DNA of 64,000 nt from Dictyostelium firmibasis (lineage: Eukaryota > Evosea > Eumycetozoa > Dictyosteliales > Dictyosteliaceae): positions 4,567,001-4,631,000 of the forward strand of contig CM069765.1 in assembly GCA_036169595.1 (NCBI GenBank), written 5' to 3'. The translations under genes were made by a program, and so were the position numbers. Below, one piece after another: positions 1 through 10,374 of this stretch. A model generated the notes under the pieces. That model was not told where the DNA came from and ran no database searches. It worked only from the letters and a program-made list of their open reading frames with translations. How positions within the stretch are numbered: the first letter of the stretch is position 1; every line of letters begins with the position of its first letter.

Positions 1-3000
1 TTAATCAATTAAAAGAAACTAATTTCAACTTTGATTCCATAAAGAGAAAAGGGGAAGAAAAGTTTAAAGAAATTTATGAAATTAGATTTAACGAAAATAA
101 AAAACCTTAAATTACAATGGTTGCTAATTCATCCATTGGTAATAAAGATATAATGATTCCTATTGTAAAAGGTATTATGATAGAGAATAAAAATAACATG
201 AACAAACCACGTTTGATATTAGATCCAAAGAAGGTAAATGAAACCATAAAAGTGATCTTGGATACAGGTAGTAATATCAGTTTAATTAATAGAAAATTAT
301 TAACTGAGGAGATGAAATCAATGATTCACAACAGTAAAGATATTGTTGAATTTCCACTACTTGGTATTAAAGAATCAAATGTGCAAGATGTTAATATACA
401 GTTAGGAGATGACGTATATAAATTTATTGTAACTGATGTCGAAGTAGTTGATGTTTTAATTGGTAATGATATTTTAAAAGAATCAATCATTGATCAACAA
501 AAACAATTACTTATCCTTAACAATAGAAGGTATAGAATAACATACCAAAAATCAAAAGAGTATAAGTGTAATTTGAATACCGAGGAGGAAGAATACATTA
601 ACTCTAAATTCGAAGAAGATGAAGACATAAAAGATAAAGTAATAGAAATTGTCGAAAATCTTCCATCAACAATTTGTGATATATTAGTAAAAACAAATCC
701 TTCTGAGGAAGAGATTGAAATAATAACTAATTTTATCAGCGAAGAGTTTGAAGATGTGATAGTTGAGAAACTTCCAGAAATCTCTGATCAATTAAAGAAA
801 TCTAGAAGGAATAAAATTATTCACAATATTCTGATTAAAACAGGTATGGAAATAAAACCAGCAAAAAAGTTGATTTATTACACATCAGATGATCAGAAAA
901 AGGTAGTAGAAGAGATGATTGAGAAATTTTTAGATCTAGGTATTATAACAAGATCAAAATCCAATTATTCTTCTCCAATTATCCTCATCAGAGAGGAGAG
1001 TAAATGGCGAATAGTTCATGATTAATCGTAATTTAAATGAAGTAACAGTAAGAGATGAACATCCATTTACACCAGCAGATAATTTAATCAGTCAATGTAA
1101 AGATTCTAAATTGTTTTCTAAATTTGACATGATTATGGGATTCTTCCAAGTGATGTTAAATCCAAAACATCAACAATATACGGCGTTTACAACCCACATT
1201 GGAAAATTCGAGTATCTCAGAATGCCGATGGGATTGGTAAATTCGCCTTCAACATTTGCTAGGCTTATGGTTGAAACCTTTGGAAAAATTAAGAATCTAC
1301 TACAATACTTTGATGATTTATTAATTCATACAAAGGAGAATTATAAAAAACATTTTATTGAAATAATTAGAATGTTATTATATTGTAGAAAATACATGAT
1401 TTATATTGCAAAATCAAAAAGTCATATGTTCAAAAAAGAAGTAGATTTTTTAGGATTTCAAATAAATCAAAAAGGTATTTCTCCAAGAGCTGCTAAGATT
1501 AGAGCCATCACTGAATTACCAAACCCAAGAACCGCAAAAGAGGCTGAATCTGCTTTAGGTTTATTTGGATTCTTCAGAAGAGTTATTCCCAAGTATGCAG
1601 AGAAAACTGCATTCATATCAGCTGAATCAAAGGTCAAGGGGGGGAAACTATCCGATAAAGCAATAGAAGAATTCATTGCATTAAAGGAAGAGTTTAAAGG
1701 TGACAATATTGTTGCTATCCCAATCGAAAAGAACGATGATCCTGTTGACATGGAATTACTTGAGGAACCACACGGATTACCAGTTAAAGATCCGGATAAT
1801 ATATTTAATGGTGGATACCATCTATATTGTGATGTTAGTGACCTAGCTTTGTCAGGTGTACTATATCAAATACAAGAAAGTAGACTCAGACCAATATGGT
1901 TTCATAGTAGAAAACTATCCGAAACTCAGAAAAGATACAGTATTGGTGATAGAGAATTCCTTTCGATAGTTGATTCACTCAAAAAATTCCAATATTTATT
2001 AATGGGAAAAAGAGTGACAATTTATACTGACCACCAAAACCTACTATATGTTATTAATAAGACGAGCGAACAGCTATTGTCAAATAGACAAATAAACTAT
2101 ATAAAATATTTAGAAGAGTTTAATGCAAAATTAATACATATTAGTGGTAATAAAAATGGTGTGGCTGATTTTTTATCTCGTAAATATGATTCATTCCAAT
2201 GGGATGCCTCATTTTTAGAGAAGATTAAAGAAGAACAAGAAGGTTCGGAATGGCTAAAAGAGATGAAAAATAATCAAAATCTCTGCATCGAAGGAACCAA
2301 TGATATATATTATCTTGTAGAAGATGGTATAAGAAAATTAATAATTATAGAAAAAGAAACTATAGATAAAATAGTAAGAGAATATCATGACGCCAAATAT
2401 AGTGGTCATAAGTCATTCGAAGTCGTGTATAATAACATTAGACATGATTATTATTTTAGAGATATGTATTCTATAATTAAAAGATATATCAAATCTTGTG
2501 CAGTATGCCAATTGAATATCAATAGAAAGGAAACTGGGTTACTTCAAAGTTTAGAAATACCCTATGACATATCAATGGATTTCGTCTCCATGCCCAAATC
2601 TAAAATGGCAATGAATGGATTCCAAGTTGAAGTAGATCAATGCTGCATGATAGTATGTAGATTATCTAAAATGATTCATGCAATCCCATGTGCTAAAACC
2701 ATCAATGCTGAACATACAGCACAACTCATGTTGAATCATGTTTTCAGATTACATGGTTATCAAAGGACCATTGTATCAGACAGAGACCCAAAATTCATAT
2801 CGGAAATTTGGAGACTTTGGGCTGAAACTATGGATTCGAAATTAAAAATGACTGTTGCACATAGAGCGAAAGGGGATGGCCAAACTGAAAGAAAAATTCA
2901 AGAATTCGTTGCAATCCTAACAAAGATGTCGAGCACATACGGAGAAGGATGGGCAGATCTTACTGCGTTAGCAGAATTTGCAATGAATTCATCTATTAGT

Positions 3001-4275
3001 AAGGTAACGAAAATGTCACCTTTCCAAGCAGTTTATGGTTTCAATCCACCAACTCCAGTGAGTCATTTTAATACTTTAACAAGAACTAAGATTCCGTTGA
3101 GTAGTATCAAAAAAATCATACGTGATAATATTCTTGATGCTCAAATAACCTCACAAAAATATTATAATAAAAATCGTGGTAAAGCACCCGACTACAAAAT
3201 AGGTGACAAAGTGTTTGTAAAAAGAAAATACTTTGAAACTGGTCTTTCAAAAGATATTATTTCTAAAAAACTAGAATCTAAAAATTGTGGTCCATTCAAA
3301 ATCATTGAAGTAAATGGAAACAATGTAACTCTAGATCTAATTAGTTATCCTAGAAAACACAATGTGTTCAACGTTGACCAATTAGTACAACTATTTGAAG
3401 ATGATGATTGGATTAGAAATGAAATATCAATGCCTGACGCAGAAGAGACTGAAGAGTCCACCTATGAAGTAGAAAAAATTATTAACTACGATAGAAAACA
3501 TAGACGTTATCTAGCCAAGTTTGTTGGTTATCCAGAACCTGAATGGGTCAAAGAGGAAGATGCCAACTGTGATGAGTTGATAAAAGAATATTGGGAAGTT
3601 CAAAATGAAAAATTGAACTCAAAACAAGGGAGGGAGAGCAGACAACAAGAAAATCTTGAGTCAATTGTTCATCCTGAAACCTCCAATATCTCTTTATCCG
3701 ACAGATCAGAGAGCAACTTTCAAGATCCAGAGATTCCAGAGAATTTCAATAAATCCAAAGCTGGAAGGAAAAGAGTTAATAATAAAGGAGGAGAATCGGA
3801 AGTTGTTAAAAGTAAAGTCACAAAGAGTGGTAGAACCAGTAAACCACCAAGTAGATTCTAAAGCCCATAATCTCCTTCAGAGGGGAGGGGAAGGTGTTAG
3901 AGTTTAACTAGTTTTATTAAAAGAAATAGTAACTCAAGACACAAAATAATGAAATAATGTTCTCAAAACGAAGTTCGTAAAAATTAAATTAAATTTTTAC
4001 AATTGTCGAAATTTTGTTATTTTTTTCTCTTCGGAAAAGTCGAAGATGTTTTTATAATTTTTTAAAATAAATCATTACGCTAGTTTTTTCCCACACTGAA
4101 ACTTTACCTTTATTGTAAGAATTTTTATATTTATTTGTTTTAATTATATAAATAAAATTAGATAGAAATTAGGATGTAGATTGTATGATTATAATATAGA
4201 GTTAGTTAGTGGACATTCAGGTACAGCATTAGTAGTTATATAGTTAGAATAAGTAAACGAGGGGAAACCCCAACA
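1..4275 (+). mobile_element. Skipper-like Ty3/gypsy retrotransposon, copy 1 (fossil, 5' part outside window)
   Basis: This is the internal region and 3' LTR of a chromodomain-bearing Ty3/gypsy element. The order of parts is aspartic protease (DTGS motif near 260-275), reverse transcriptase (FDDLL motif near 1310), RNase H, zinc-binding integrase and a C-terminal chromodomain near 3460-3590. A purine-rich tract (about 3879-3893) precedes the LTR. Compared with copy 2 at 58534-64000, the pol region is no longer one continuous reading, so this copy is broken with a few breaks, but it is otherwise almost identical to copy 2 and therefore young. The family matches Skipper of Dictyostelium by domain order. 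The gag and 5' LTR lie before position 1. Confidence 0.9.
3895..4275 (+). repeat. 3' LTR of Skipper copy 1
   Basis: A 381-bp LTR that starts TGTTAG and ends CCAACA, directly after the polypurine tract. The same 381-bp sequence occurs inverted at 58534-58914, with only scattered differences. Boundaries follow from the TG...CA ends and the match between the two copies. Confidence 0.9.
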
Positions 4276-4439
4276 CTTTTTTATTTTTTTTTTTTTTCTG
4301 ACAAGAGAGATAAAAAGTTATAAAGAGGGAAAGATACATCAATATCTATATTCACAAAAGATGAATAATAGGTAGTTGGTGATATCAATAGTGCAGCATT
4401 AAGAAAAATAAAAAGATTGATGCAAGAGACTATGTATTT
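4276..4439. other. Unexplained spacer between Skipper LTR and Harbinger-like end
   Basis: About 160 bases beginning with a T run, without an ORF or a match to another part of the window. It is probably remnant amoeba DNA or an unrecognised part of a damaged transposon. Confidence 0.3.
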
Positions 4440-4604
4440 ATTTTTAATATTATATTATTTTTTTATTCCTTTTAAAGTTTATTTTAATTTAAAAGAGTTT
4501 TCGTCGAAAATTTGATATGTTTTACAAAAATTAAATTTAAATCTATGAAAGTACACCGTACTTAATTTTTGAATTTGATTTCTACAATTTACTGTAAACA
4601 CCTC
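4440..4604. mobile_element. Right-end fragment of Harbinger-like chromodomain transposon
   Basis: This piece matches 33910-34079, the right end of the complete element at 30720-34079, including the subterminal box GAAAGTACACCGTACTTAAT and the terminal CACCTC. It is followed by ATT, the 3-bp target sequence used by this family. The rest of the element is missing, apparently replaced by the Skipper insertion on the left. It abuts the start of the first bacterial block, so the transposon landed in bacterial DNA (the C-terminal part of the gene ending at 4605). Confidence 0.8.
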
Positions 4605-5101
4605 ATTGGGGCTGATATTTTAGCTCCTAACTCCTGTTGAACTATTTCATTAAGCAGATCTCGAATAGTCTTTAAAGTATCTTCAACCTCCACTCCAATA
4701 AGCTCTTCATGAACAATTTTTTCATTCTGATCTTTTCTTTGAACAAGCAGTATGCAGAGATCATGAGGAGATACAGGCTCTTCAATAGAAAAACCTCCAG
4801 AAATTTTCTCTCTCTCTTTCATAATAACGGCTCGGATTACGATAGAGTCAATACCCATATCTTTAGTCTTTAGACATAACCTACTCCCAATTTCCTGCTC
4901 ATATTCAGAAGATGAGAATGAGCTTGAAGCTGTAACTATTTTTTTAAAATAGTCCTCTGCAAGTAGAGAAAAAGAGTATGTCTCTGTTATAGACGAAGCT
5001 GCTGAACCATTTCTTTGAAAGTCTGAATCTTTTTTCTTTTTAAAGACGCCTCGTTTTATTCCTTCAAAACATAAATCTGCATTTTGTAAAATTTGAGACA
5101 A
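4605..5101 (-). pseudogene. Unknown Chlamydia-like protein, C-terminus cut by a transposon
   Basis: An open reading of about 165 residues that starts with a TTG codon at 5101; no in-frame ATG with a clear ribosome-binding site is seen. It is less AT-rich than the amoeba DNA around it and has no introns or homopolymer runs. The C-terminus runs straight into the Harbinger-like end at 4604, so the natural stop is lost. I do not recognise a domain; the product is acidic with an alternating hydrophobic pattern. It is divergent from the TPR gene starting at 5133, with only about 30 bases between them. Bacterial origin is inferred from composition and from its neighbours (TPR chaperone-like, Dus, YggT, PilM). 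Confidence 0.6.
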
Positions 5102-5132
5102 CAGAGAAATTACATAAGAGGGATTTCAAAAA

Positions 5133-5954
5133 ATGAAATCGCCCCTGCATGAAACTCGACATGAATGTACACCTAAAATATATAGTGGCTCATCAAGCAT
5201 GGAACAAACTCATCTCAGTAAAGAATGGTATCAACGGCTCCAGCAAGAGATTGCAAAAGTCACCGATAGATATAAAGAATTTATCTCACTCTCGCAGTTT
5301 AATCAAAATAACAGCAAGGAGAGCAAAAATGAGGAGCATTCAAAAAATTTATTTGACGGACTAAAGGCTATTTTTGATAGGCTGGATAAAGGCTTTCAAA
5401 ATATCTTAGAACATCTTAAAGATCTTCATAACAATGATCCGACAGCGCTTGATATTAAAATATTGGATCATATCTCTGAAATGATCATGGTCGGAACTGT
5501 GATTGGAGTACAGCAAGAGACTGTTGTAGAGCACATATATCGAGGAGAATGCCTACAAAACGATATTAGTATATCTAAGGATGCCATTGAATCTCTCTAT
5601 AAAGCTGCTAAGTATTTCTATGAGCAGCAACTATATGAAGAGGCCTCAGTTGCATTTACCATTCTCTCTCTTCTAAAACCAATTCAAGCAATTTTTTGGA
5701 TGGGATTGAGGAATAGTGAATATTTTCTAGGTCGATATAAGCAAGCTATTATGGCATACGCAATAGCAAGCCAAAGCGATCCTCAAAATCCTCACTATCA
5801 TATTTTTACTGCCCGTTGCCATAAGGCTTTGGGCAATAAAAGTGAAGCACTTATCTCATTAGAATTAGCAGAGTTAGCACCAAATGATGAAGTAGGGCGT
5901 AGAGAGGTAAAAATTTCGATTCAACCTTTGATTCGAGAAATTGAATCAATGTGA
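5133..5954 (+). CDS. SycD/LcrH-type TPR protein, Chlamydia-like (bacterial insert)
   Basis: A 273-residue open reading with no stops. The N-terminal third is polar and helical. Residues about 150-265 form tetratricopeptide-like helices: a YEEASVAFTILSLL helix, then GRYKQAIMAYAIASQSDPQN and NKSEALISLELAELAP, which is the usual pattern of class II type III secretion chaperones of the SycD/LcrH group. In bacteria such proteins bind translocator proteins in the cytoplasm. A later start at the ATG near 5200 is also possible. It lies in a block of bacterial genes inside amoeba repeats and lacks amoeba codon habits, so it is probably an unexpressed remnant that happens still to be open. The family call is moderately sure, the bacterial origin very sure. 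Confidence 0.7.
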   Translation: MKSPLHETRHECTPKIYSGSSSMEQTHLSKEWYQRLQQEIAKVTDRYKEFISLSQFNQNNSKESKNEEHSKNLFDGLKAIFDRLDKGFQNILEHLKDLHNNDPTALDIKILDHISEMIMVGTVIGVQQETVVEHIYRGECLQNDISISKDAIESLYKAAKYFYEQQLYEEASVAFTILSLLKPIQAIFWMGLRNSEYFLGRYKQAIMAYAIASQSDPQNPHYHIFTARCHKALGNKSEALISLELAELAPNDEVGRREVKISIQPLIREIESM

Positions 5955-5973
5955 TAGAACAATAATAAGAAAT

Positions 5974-6294
5974 GAATATCGAAAAAAGAGCATTATCTTC
6001 TTATGAATTTAATTATAAACAGTTCTACGCCACAGCCCCCTCCTTTTAATGGGTGATTCTTCTTCTCTAAAAAAAATGACTTTAGATATTACAAAAGTGC
6101 AACTACCTAATGAGCTTCCAGGTTGTTCTAAATCTGGTATAAACCCTAAGGCTCTTGTCACGGCCTATATTCTAGGTTCAGCTGGTATTGAAGATCTTTC
6201 ATCTCATCTATTCTCAGAACATTTTCAAAAAGATATTATTGATCTATCGACTCATATGATCCTTTCAATTTTTTCGAAGGATAATAATTTTTAA
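5974..6294 (+). pseudogene. Small unknown bacterial protein
   Basis: An 81-residue reading starts with the ATG at 6049. A possible N-terminal piece of about 25 residues begins with the ATG at 5974 in another frame and stops just before 6049, suggesting a one-base frameshift in a gene of about 105 residues. No domain is recognised. It converges with dus, overlapping its end by about four bases, typical of compact bacterial genomes. Confidence 0.45.
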
Positions 6295-7698
6295 TCGCAA
6301 CAGGACCTCATTGTAGGAGAAGGTTCAGTAGAACATGGGGCCGACACAGCATCAAACTGATGCCCTAAAATGAGGTTTATAACATCTTTCATCGTCTGAG
6401 CGTGACTTATAGCCTCTCTAAAGGCTTTGGAGCCACTAGATGAATTAAAATACCAGCATCCGACTCTTCTCATATCCACTAGCGCTTTTCTTTCACTTTT
6501 ATAGGCAAGAGTCTCATGAAAATGGTCTATAAGATGCTCTCGTAGCTCTTGTTCTGTCTTAAAATAGGCCTCTTCACCTCTGGCAAGTTTGCGAATATCA
6601 TCGACAATCCAGGGGTGTCCCATTGAACCACGAGCAATCAGTACTCCATCACAACCTGTCTCTGCAAGCATATCAAAAGCATCTTTTGGCTCATAAATAT
6701 CCCCATTTGCAATTATGGGAATCTTTTTTGCAGCAAGCTTAGCTCTTTGGATCCACTCTCTATTGGCCCGTCCTTCATACCCTTGAGCTCTTGTCCTTCC
6801 ATGAACGGTGATGGCTTGTGCGCCAGCACTCTCGACAATTTGAACAATCTCTTCAACGACAATATGCGACTCATCCCATCCTGTCCGAATTTTTACTGTC
6901 ACTGGAATAGAGACACCTGAAACCATTTCATACACGATCTCTCCAATTCTATGGACCATCTTTAGGAGACCTGATCCACCACCATCATTTTTTATTTTAT
7001 CAACCGGACAGCCACAATTGAGATCAATGGTTTCGAAGCCAAGATCTTGTACGATTCGCGCTGCCTCTCTTGCTATACTCGCATTTGAACCGCATAGCTG
7101 AGCACCAATTGAGGTACTTTCACAGATTTAAATTTAAATTTTACACTTTTTAAAATCCAAGAATTGTAAAATATAATTTTATATAATCAATCATCTAAGT
7201 AATTCTTTAAATTCTCATTTAATAAAATCTAATAGAAATAAGTTTTCATGTTAAATAACTATTTTTTTGTTATATCTAATAAAAAATAATAATATATTTT
7301 CTTATTTATTTTTTAAAATGGGTAAATAATTTTTGTCAAAATATCATAATTTGTTGAATATGATATGTTTGTTTAAACATTTTCATTTTCAACGTTATTT
7401 AAAAATTTACAAAATTTAAATTTAAATCTGTGAAAGTACCTCATTGGATGCATCTCTTGTGAATAGTTGAGCAGTTGAAAAGTACCTGCATCTGACCTAA
7501 CAAGAGCCTCCATCTTGACCATTTCACAAAAATGGAGTCCTGGTTTATAGCGACTTGACATTCGACGAAATGGAAAATCTGAGCAGCCGGCTAAAGGCGC
7601 ATATAGAACATTTATTGGAAGAGATACTTCCCAATTGCAAGAGGCCGGATCAGCTCTCTTTCCTTCATAGATACAGGGTCATAACGCAATTTATTCAT
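6291..7698 (-). pseudogene. dus: tRNA-dihydrouridine synthase (Dus), Chlamydia-like, split by a MITE
   Basis: Dus enzymes reduce uridine to dihydrouridine in tRNA D-loops with FMN and NADPH. The reading shows the N-terminal APLAGCSDFPFRR motif, FCEMVKMEALVR, the IGAQLCGSN flavin-site segment (7080-7110), DLNCGCPVDKI with the conserved catalytic-loop Cys, VTVKIRTGWDE, ITVHGRTRAQGY, IPIIANGDIYEP and GVLIARGSMGHPW. Domain order and length are normal for the family. It probably starts at the ATG at 7698, overlapping the yggT stop as ATGA. The reading needs one frameshift near 7600. A 332-bp transposon sits at 7111-7442 between the His-Pro and Ile-Gly codons, duplicating three bases. The wording is close to chlamydial Dus proteins, from memory. 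It is a dead copy. Confidence 0.92.
7111..7442. mobile_element. 332-bp Harbinger-derived MITE inside dus
   Basis: Perfect terminal inverted repeats of about 32 bases starting GAGGTACTTTCACAGATTTA are flanked on both sides by ATT (7108-7110 and 7443-7445), a 3-bp target duplication. The right half matches 30460-30716, the right end of the larger element at 28722-30716, so it is a non-coding deletion relative of the local chromodomain Harbinger-like family. Removing it restores the dus reading exactly at that point. Confidence 0.93.
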
Positions 7699-7958
7699 GA
7701 GATAAGAATCCTTATAATAGTTCCTTCAATCACTCTTTGAACAAAAAAAGCTATAATAGGAGTGATATCAAGTACTCCACCAATTGGAGGAATAACTCTT
7801 CTAAAAAAGGAGAGATAGGGCTCTGTTAATCTGTGATTGAGCTGGATAATAGAAAACTGCGAGAGTTCAGAAAACCAGGAAGAGATGATCTTTATCATAA
7901 GCATCATGCTATATATAGAGAAAAAGGTGTGAATCAATGAGATAAACACCATGTACAA
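7695..7958 (-). CDS. yggT: YggT-family membrane protein, Chlamydia-like (bacterial insert)
   Basis: 87 residues with two hydrophobic helices, an N-terminal one (about residues 3-25) and a C-terminal one (about 62-85), joined by a segment with LTEPYLSFFRRVIPPIGGVLDITPII. The pattern L-T-E/D-P-hydrophobic...R-x-I-P-x-x-G-G-x-D-x-S/T-P is the YggT signature. These small inner-membrane proteins are linked to osmotic stress or to cell-envelope organisation, with no firm biochemical role. The stop codon overlaps the start of dus (ATGA), so the two would be one bacterial operon. The gene is still open, but its context is a decayed insert. Confidence 0.88.
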   Translation of the reverse strand: MYMVFISLIHTFFSIYSMMLMIKIISSWFSELSQFSIIQLNHRLTEPYLSFFRRVIPPIGGVLDITPIIAFFVQRVIEGTIIRILIS

Positions 7959-8108
7959 TCCATGAAAATAGAAGGTTTGATATACTCAGGAAATTCAAGG
8001 GGGACTTTGACATGAATCTGCTCTTACTGTGATACTTTAAGTAACAGTAAAATAATCATGTTAATACTGAAAAAAGAGTTTAATGTACTTTTTCATAGGA
8101 AGCAAGTA

Positions 8109-9375
8109 ATGGATCCATCTCAAGAAGAGAACTCTTCTCAATATGAAGCAGAACAAGCCGGATCTTCTTATATAAAAAAGCTGCTTTCTCTATTTAAGGG
8201 ATCTACTTCACAAGAAAAAAATATAGGAATCTCTTTTGAATCCAATGTTGTTTCATGGGCTTGCATTGAATCAAGCTCATACCCTGAGTCTCCTCTCCTC
8301 CTCTCTTCAGGAATGGATGATTCTTGGAATGAGTATAAAAAATGCCATCAAACTATCCTAAAAACATGCTCGGAAGATCGTATCTATCGATCACTTATTT
8401 TAGAAGCCTCTAAAACGCTCTATAGGAAAATTTCAATACCTGTTACCATCTCTCATAAAAATAGAAAAATAGCTTTAATAGATAGGCTTGAACAGGATTT
8501 ACCCTCAACTATCACCCTCTTTTCTGAGAATGATACGCCCTCCCCCTACATTGTTTCAGCTTGGCTTCAAAGTACGACCGATGATTTTTTCTTATATGAT
8601 GCCTATATCTCTCTAAAGAGCGATATTGAAGAGGCAATGTGCGTCCAAAGCTCATTAGGAACAATCGATTCCCTCTTTCCAAGAGTTGCTTGCATACATG
8701 CTTGGGCGATTGCCTCTCTGCCAAAAGAGCCTGTATTCCTCATAATTGATATGACCATTAAAGAGACAGTGATTCTCCTCTTAAAAGAGAAGAGCATCGA
8801 TTTAATACGATCTATTCCATCAGGCCTTACATCACTTCTAGCACTTGATGAAGAGAATCCGACTCCATCTCAAACTCAAGAGATGAGAGTATTTCTAGAT
8901 ACACTCCTAGAATGTACTCAGAGTTTTTTTTTTTTTACCTATTCAAGGGTTGCGCCTTGAGACGGTTTTCCGTTAGGAGGCGAGTGGGAATCGAACATCG
9001 TGTCTGGTAGATTGCCTGTTCTATATAATTGATACAATTTATATAATCACCGACGGGCAGAGCTAAATTTCCAGACCTGTTTTTTTATGCCAACGAGTCG
9101 TATGTGGTTCGAACTCGGAACTGGCAGGTTACACTGTCTATGGCTTTGACCAGCAGGGCTGAGCGTCCAGTTTAGAATGTACTCAGAGAAAAAACAGTGC
9201 TTCTTGTTCTTACAGGGCCAATCTCCTCTTTAGCACTCTACTCTGCATGTGTACGTGAATATATAGAGGCGAATTTATTTGAACCAGCTGTCGATCAAAA
9301 AAACTCCTTTTCAAATGCAGCAGAAATAGGAGCCGCTCTTTTAGGGTCAGAGAAAAGTATTTGGGGGAGTGATGA
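8109..9375 (+). pseudogene. PilM/GspL-like actin-fold protein, interrupted and truncated
   Basis: PilM-type proteins are cytoplasmic actin-fold parts of type IV pilus or type II secretion platforms. The reading shows an N-terminal IGISFESNVVSWACIE strand pair, the second phosphate-type loop FLIIDMTIKETVILLL near 8720, and after the interruption a C-terminal EIGAALLGSEKSIWG segment like the adenosine-site region of PilM. I chose the ATG at 8109 because AGGAAG lies 8 bases upstream; an upstream in-frame ATG at 8058 has no such site. A 249-bp retroposon lies at 8924-9172 within the gene, and a DIRS terminal repeat cuts it off at about 9376. The family assignment is fair; GspL is an alternative. 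Confidence 0.65.
8908..9188 (-). mobile_element. tRNA-derived SINE-like retroposon with 16-bp target duplication
   Basis: The body is 8924-9172, on the minus strand. TAGAATGTACTCAGAG is repeated at 8908-8923 and 9173-9188. A run of 13 T at 8924-8936 is the poly(A) tail of the minus strand. Two tRNA-like promoter pairs are visible on the minus strand: an A-box-like GCTCAGCCCTGCTGG (9164-9150) with B-box GAGTTCGAACC (9116-9106), and an A-box-like TTTAGCTCTGCCCGTCGG (9067-9050) with B-box TGTTCGATTCCC (8997-8986), separated by an AT-rich stretch. It has no coding potential. These are the hallmarks of a dimeric tRNA-derived SINE moved by LINE machinery. A processed tRNA-like transcript inserted once is the alternative; no second copy lies in this window. 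Confidence 0.82.
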
Positions 9376-10374
9376 TATAATAATTAAAAATTTAAATAAT
9401 TTAATTATATTTTATATTAAATATATATATTTAAATTTATGAATACATTTATTTATTTGATTATTCCCAAATATTTAAGATAATTTTCAGAGAAATTCAA
9501 ATGAATTTTCTGGAGGTTTTTTAGCTCGAAAAAATTATTGAAAAAATGAAAAATTTCGAGTTTGAAAAAAGTTGCCACGTGTCACGCACCTATTTTTTTG
9601 AGTTTTGCGAAATTTTGAAGAAAGTAAAAACAGTATAAATAGTGGCACTAAACATTGAAAACAATTTGATTTATATGGAATTCCGACTAAGGGAGGGCGG
9701 GTGGGACCAATTTAAATATATATATTTAATATAAAATATAATTTAATTATTTAAATTTTTAATTTATATTATCATATATATATTTAAATTTATGAAAGTT
9801 GGACTACATTATTTAAGAAACCACCAGATTTTTCACCAATGATTTTCTTGTCATAAAAGTTATCAACTGTATCATTTGATTTCCAACGACCTAGTTTCTT
9901 GACCACATGGAATGGAACATTACTGGAGAGCAAGAGAGAAGCCATAGCGGAACGAGTAGAGTGAGATTTGAACTTTGTAATATCAATACCTGATTTTGAA
10001 AGTATTGATAAAACTATAGAGTTTATATATTCGACTGAAACTGGATTACCATCACGGAGAATGAATACTGAGTCACCAGATGAAACAGTTCTTCTTTGTT
10101 CAGAGTGTTTGAGGTATCTTGAAAGATGGAGAACTGGACAAATACTTGCATTTGATTCATCTAATGAAGTTAATTCTAGAATTGAAATATCAGCATTCTT
10201 TGTATTCCTTTGTTCTTTTGCATTGATAACAGGAGCTTTAATTGAGTGTTCAGTGATTATTAAATTCTTGTAAGACCATTTGACAAAGTCAGATGACCTT
10301 GCTAAACCAAACATTTTACAAAGAACAAAAGTCTTATGTAGAAGAACAGAGTATGTAAACTTTGGATAAACGTT
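9376..10374 (-). mobile_element. DIRS-1-like retroelement fragment (recombinase end, fossil)
   Basis: The terminal repeat (about 9376-9789) is followed on the minus strand by the tyrosine recombinase part (to about 10374), with the HSTRSAMAS and LGRWKS motifs. The element is truncated where it meets a Harbinger-like remnant. It is nearly identical to the other DIRS copies in the window, so it is young but broken. Its left end interrupts the PilM-like bacterial gene. Confidence 0.9.

Noticed and set aside
1467-1751. Antisense reading across Skipper RT (also 61070-61354)
   Set aside because: Opposite strand of a well-conserved pol region; it mirrors the codons of the real frame.
5149-5364. Small 71-residue reading overlapping the TPR gene
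   Set aside because: Different frame within a clear TPR protein; composition is not protein-like.
8941-9172. A genuine tRNA gene
   Set aside because: T-arm-like boxes are present but no full cloverleaf can be drawn by eye, and the poly(A) and 16-bp duplication show a retroposon.
4605-9375. Bacterial contamination or chimeric assembly
   Set aside because: Amoeba-type transposons lie within the bacterial genes with target duplications, and the genes carry several inactivating changes.
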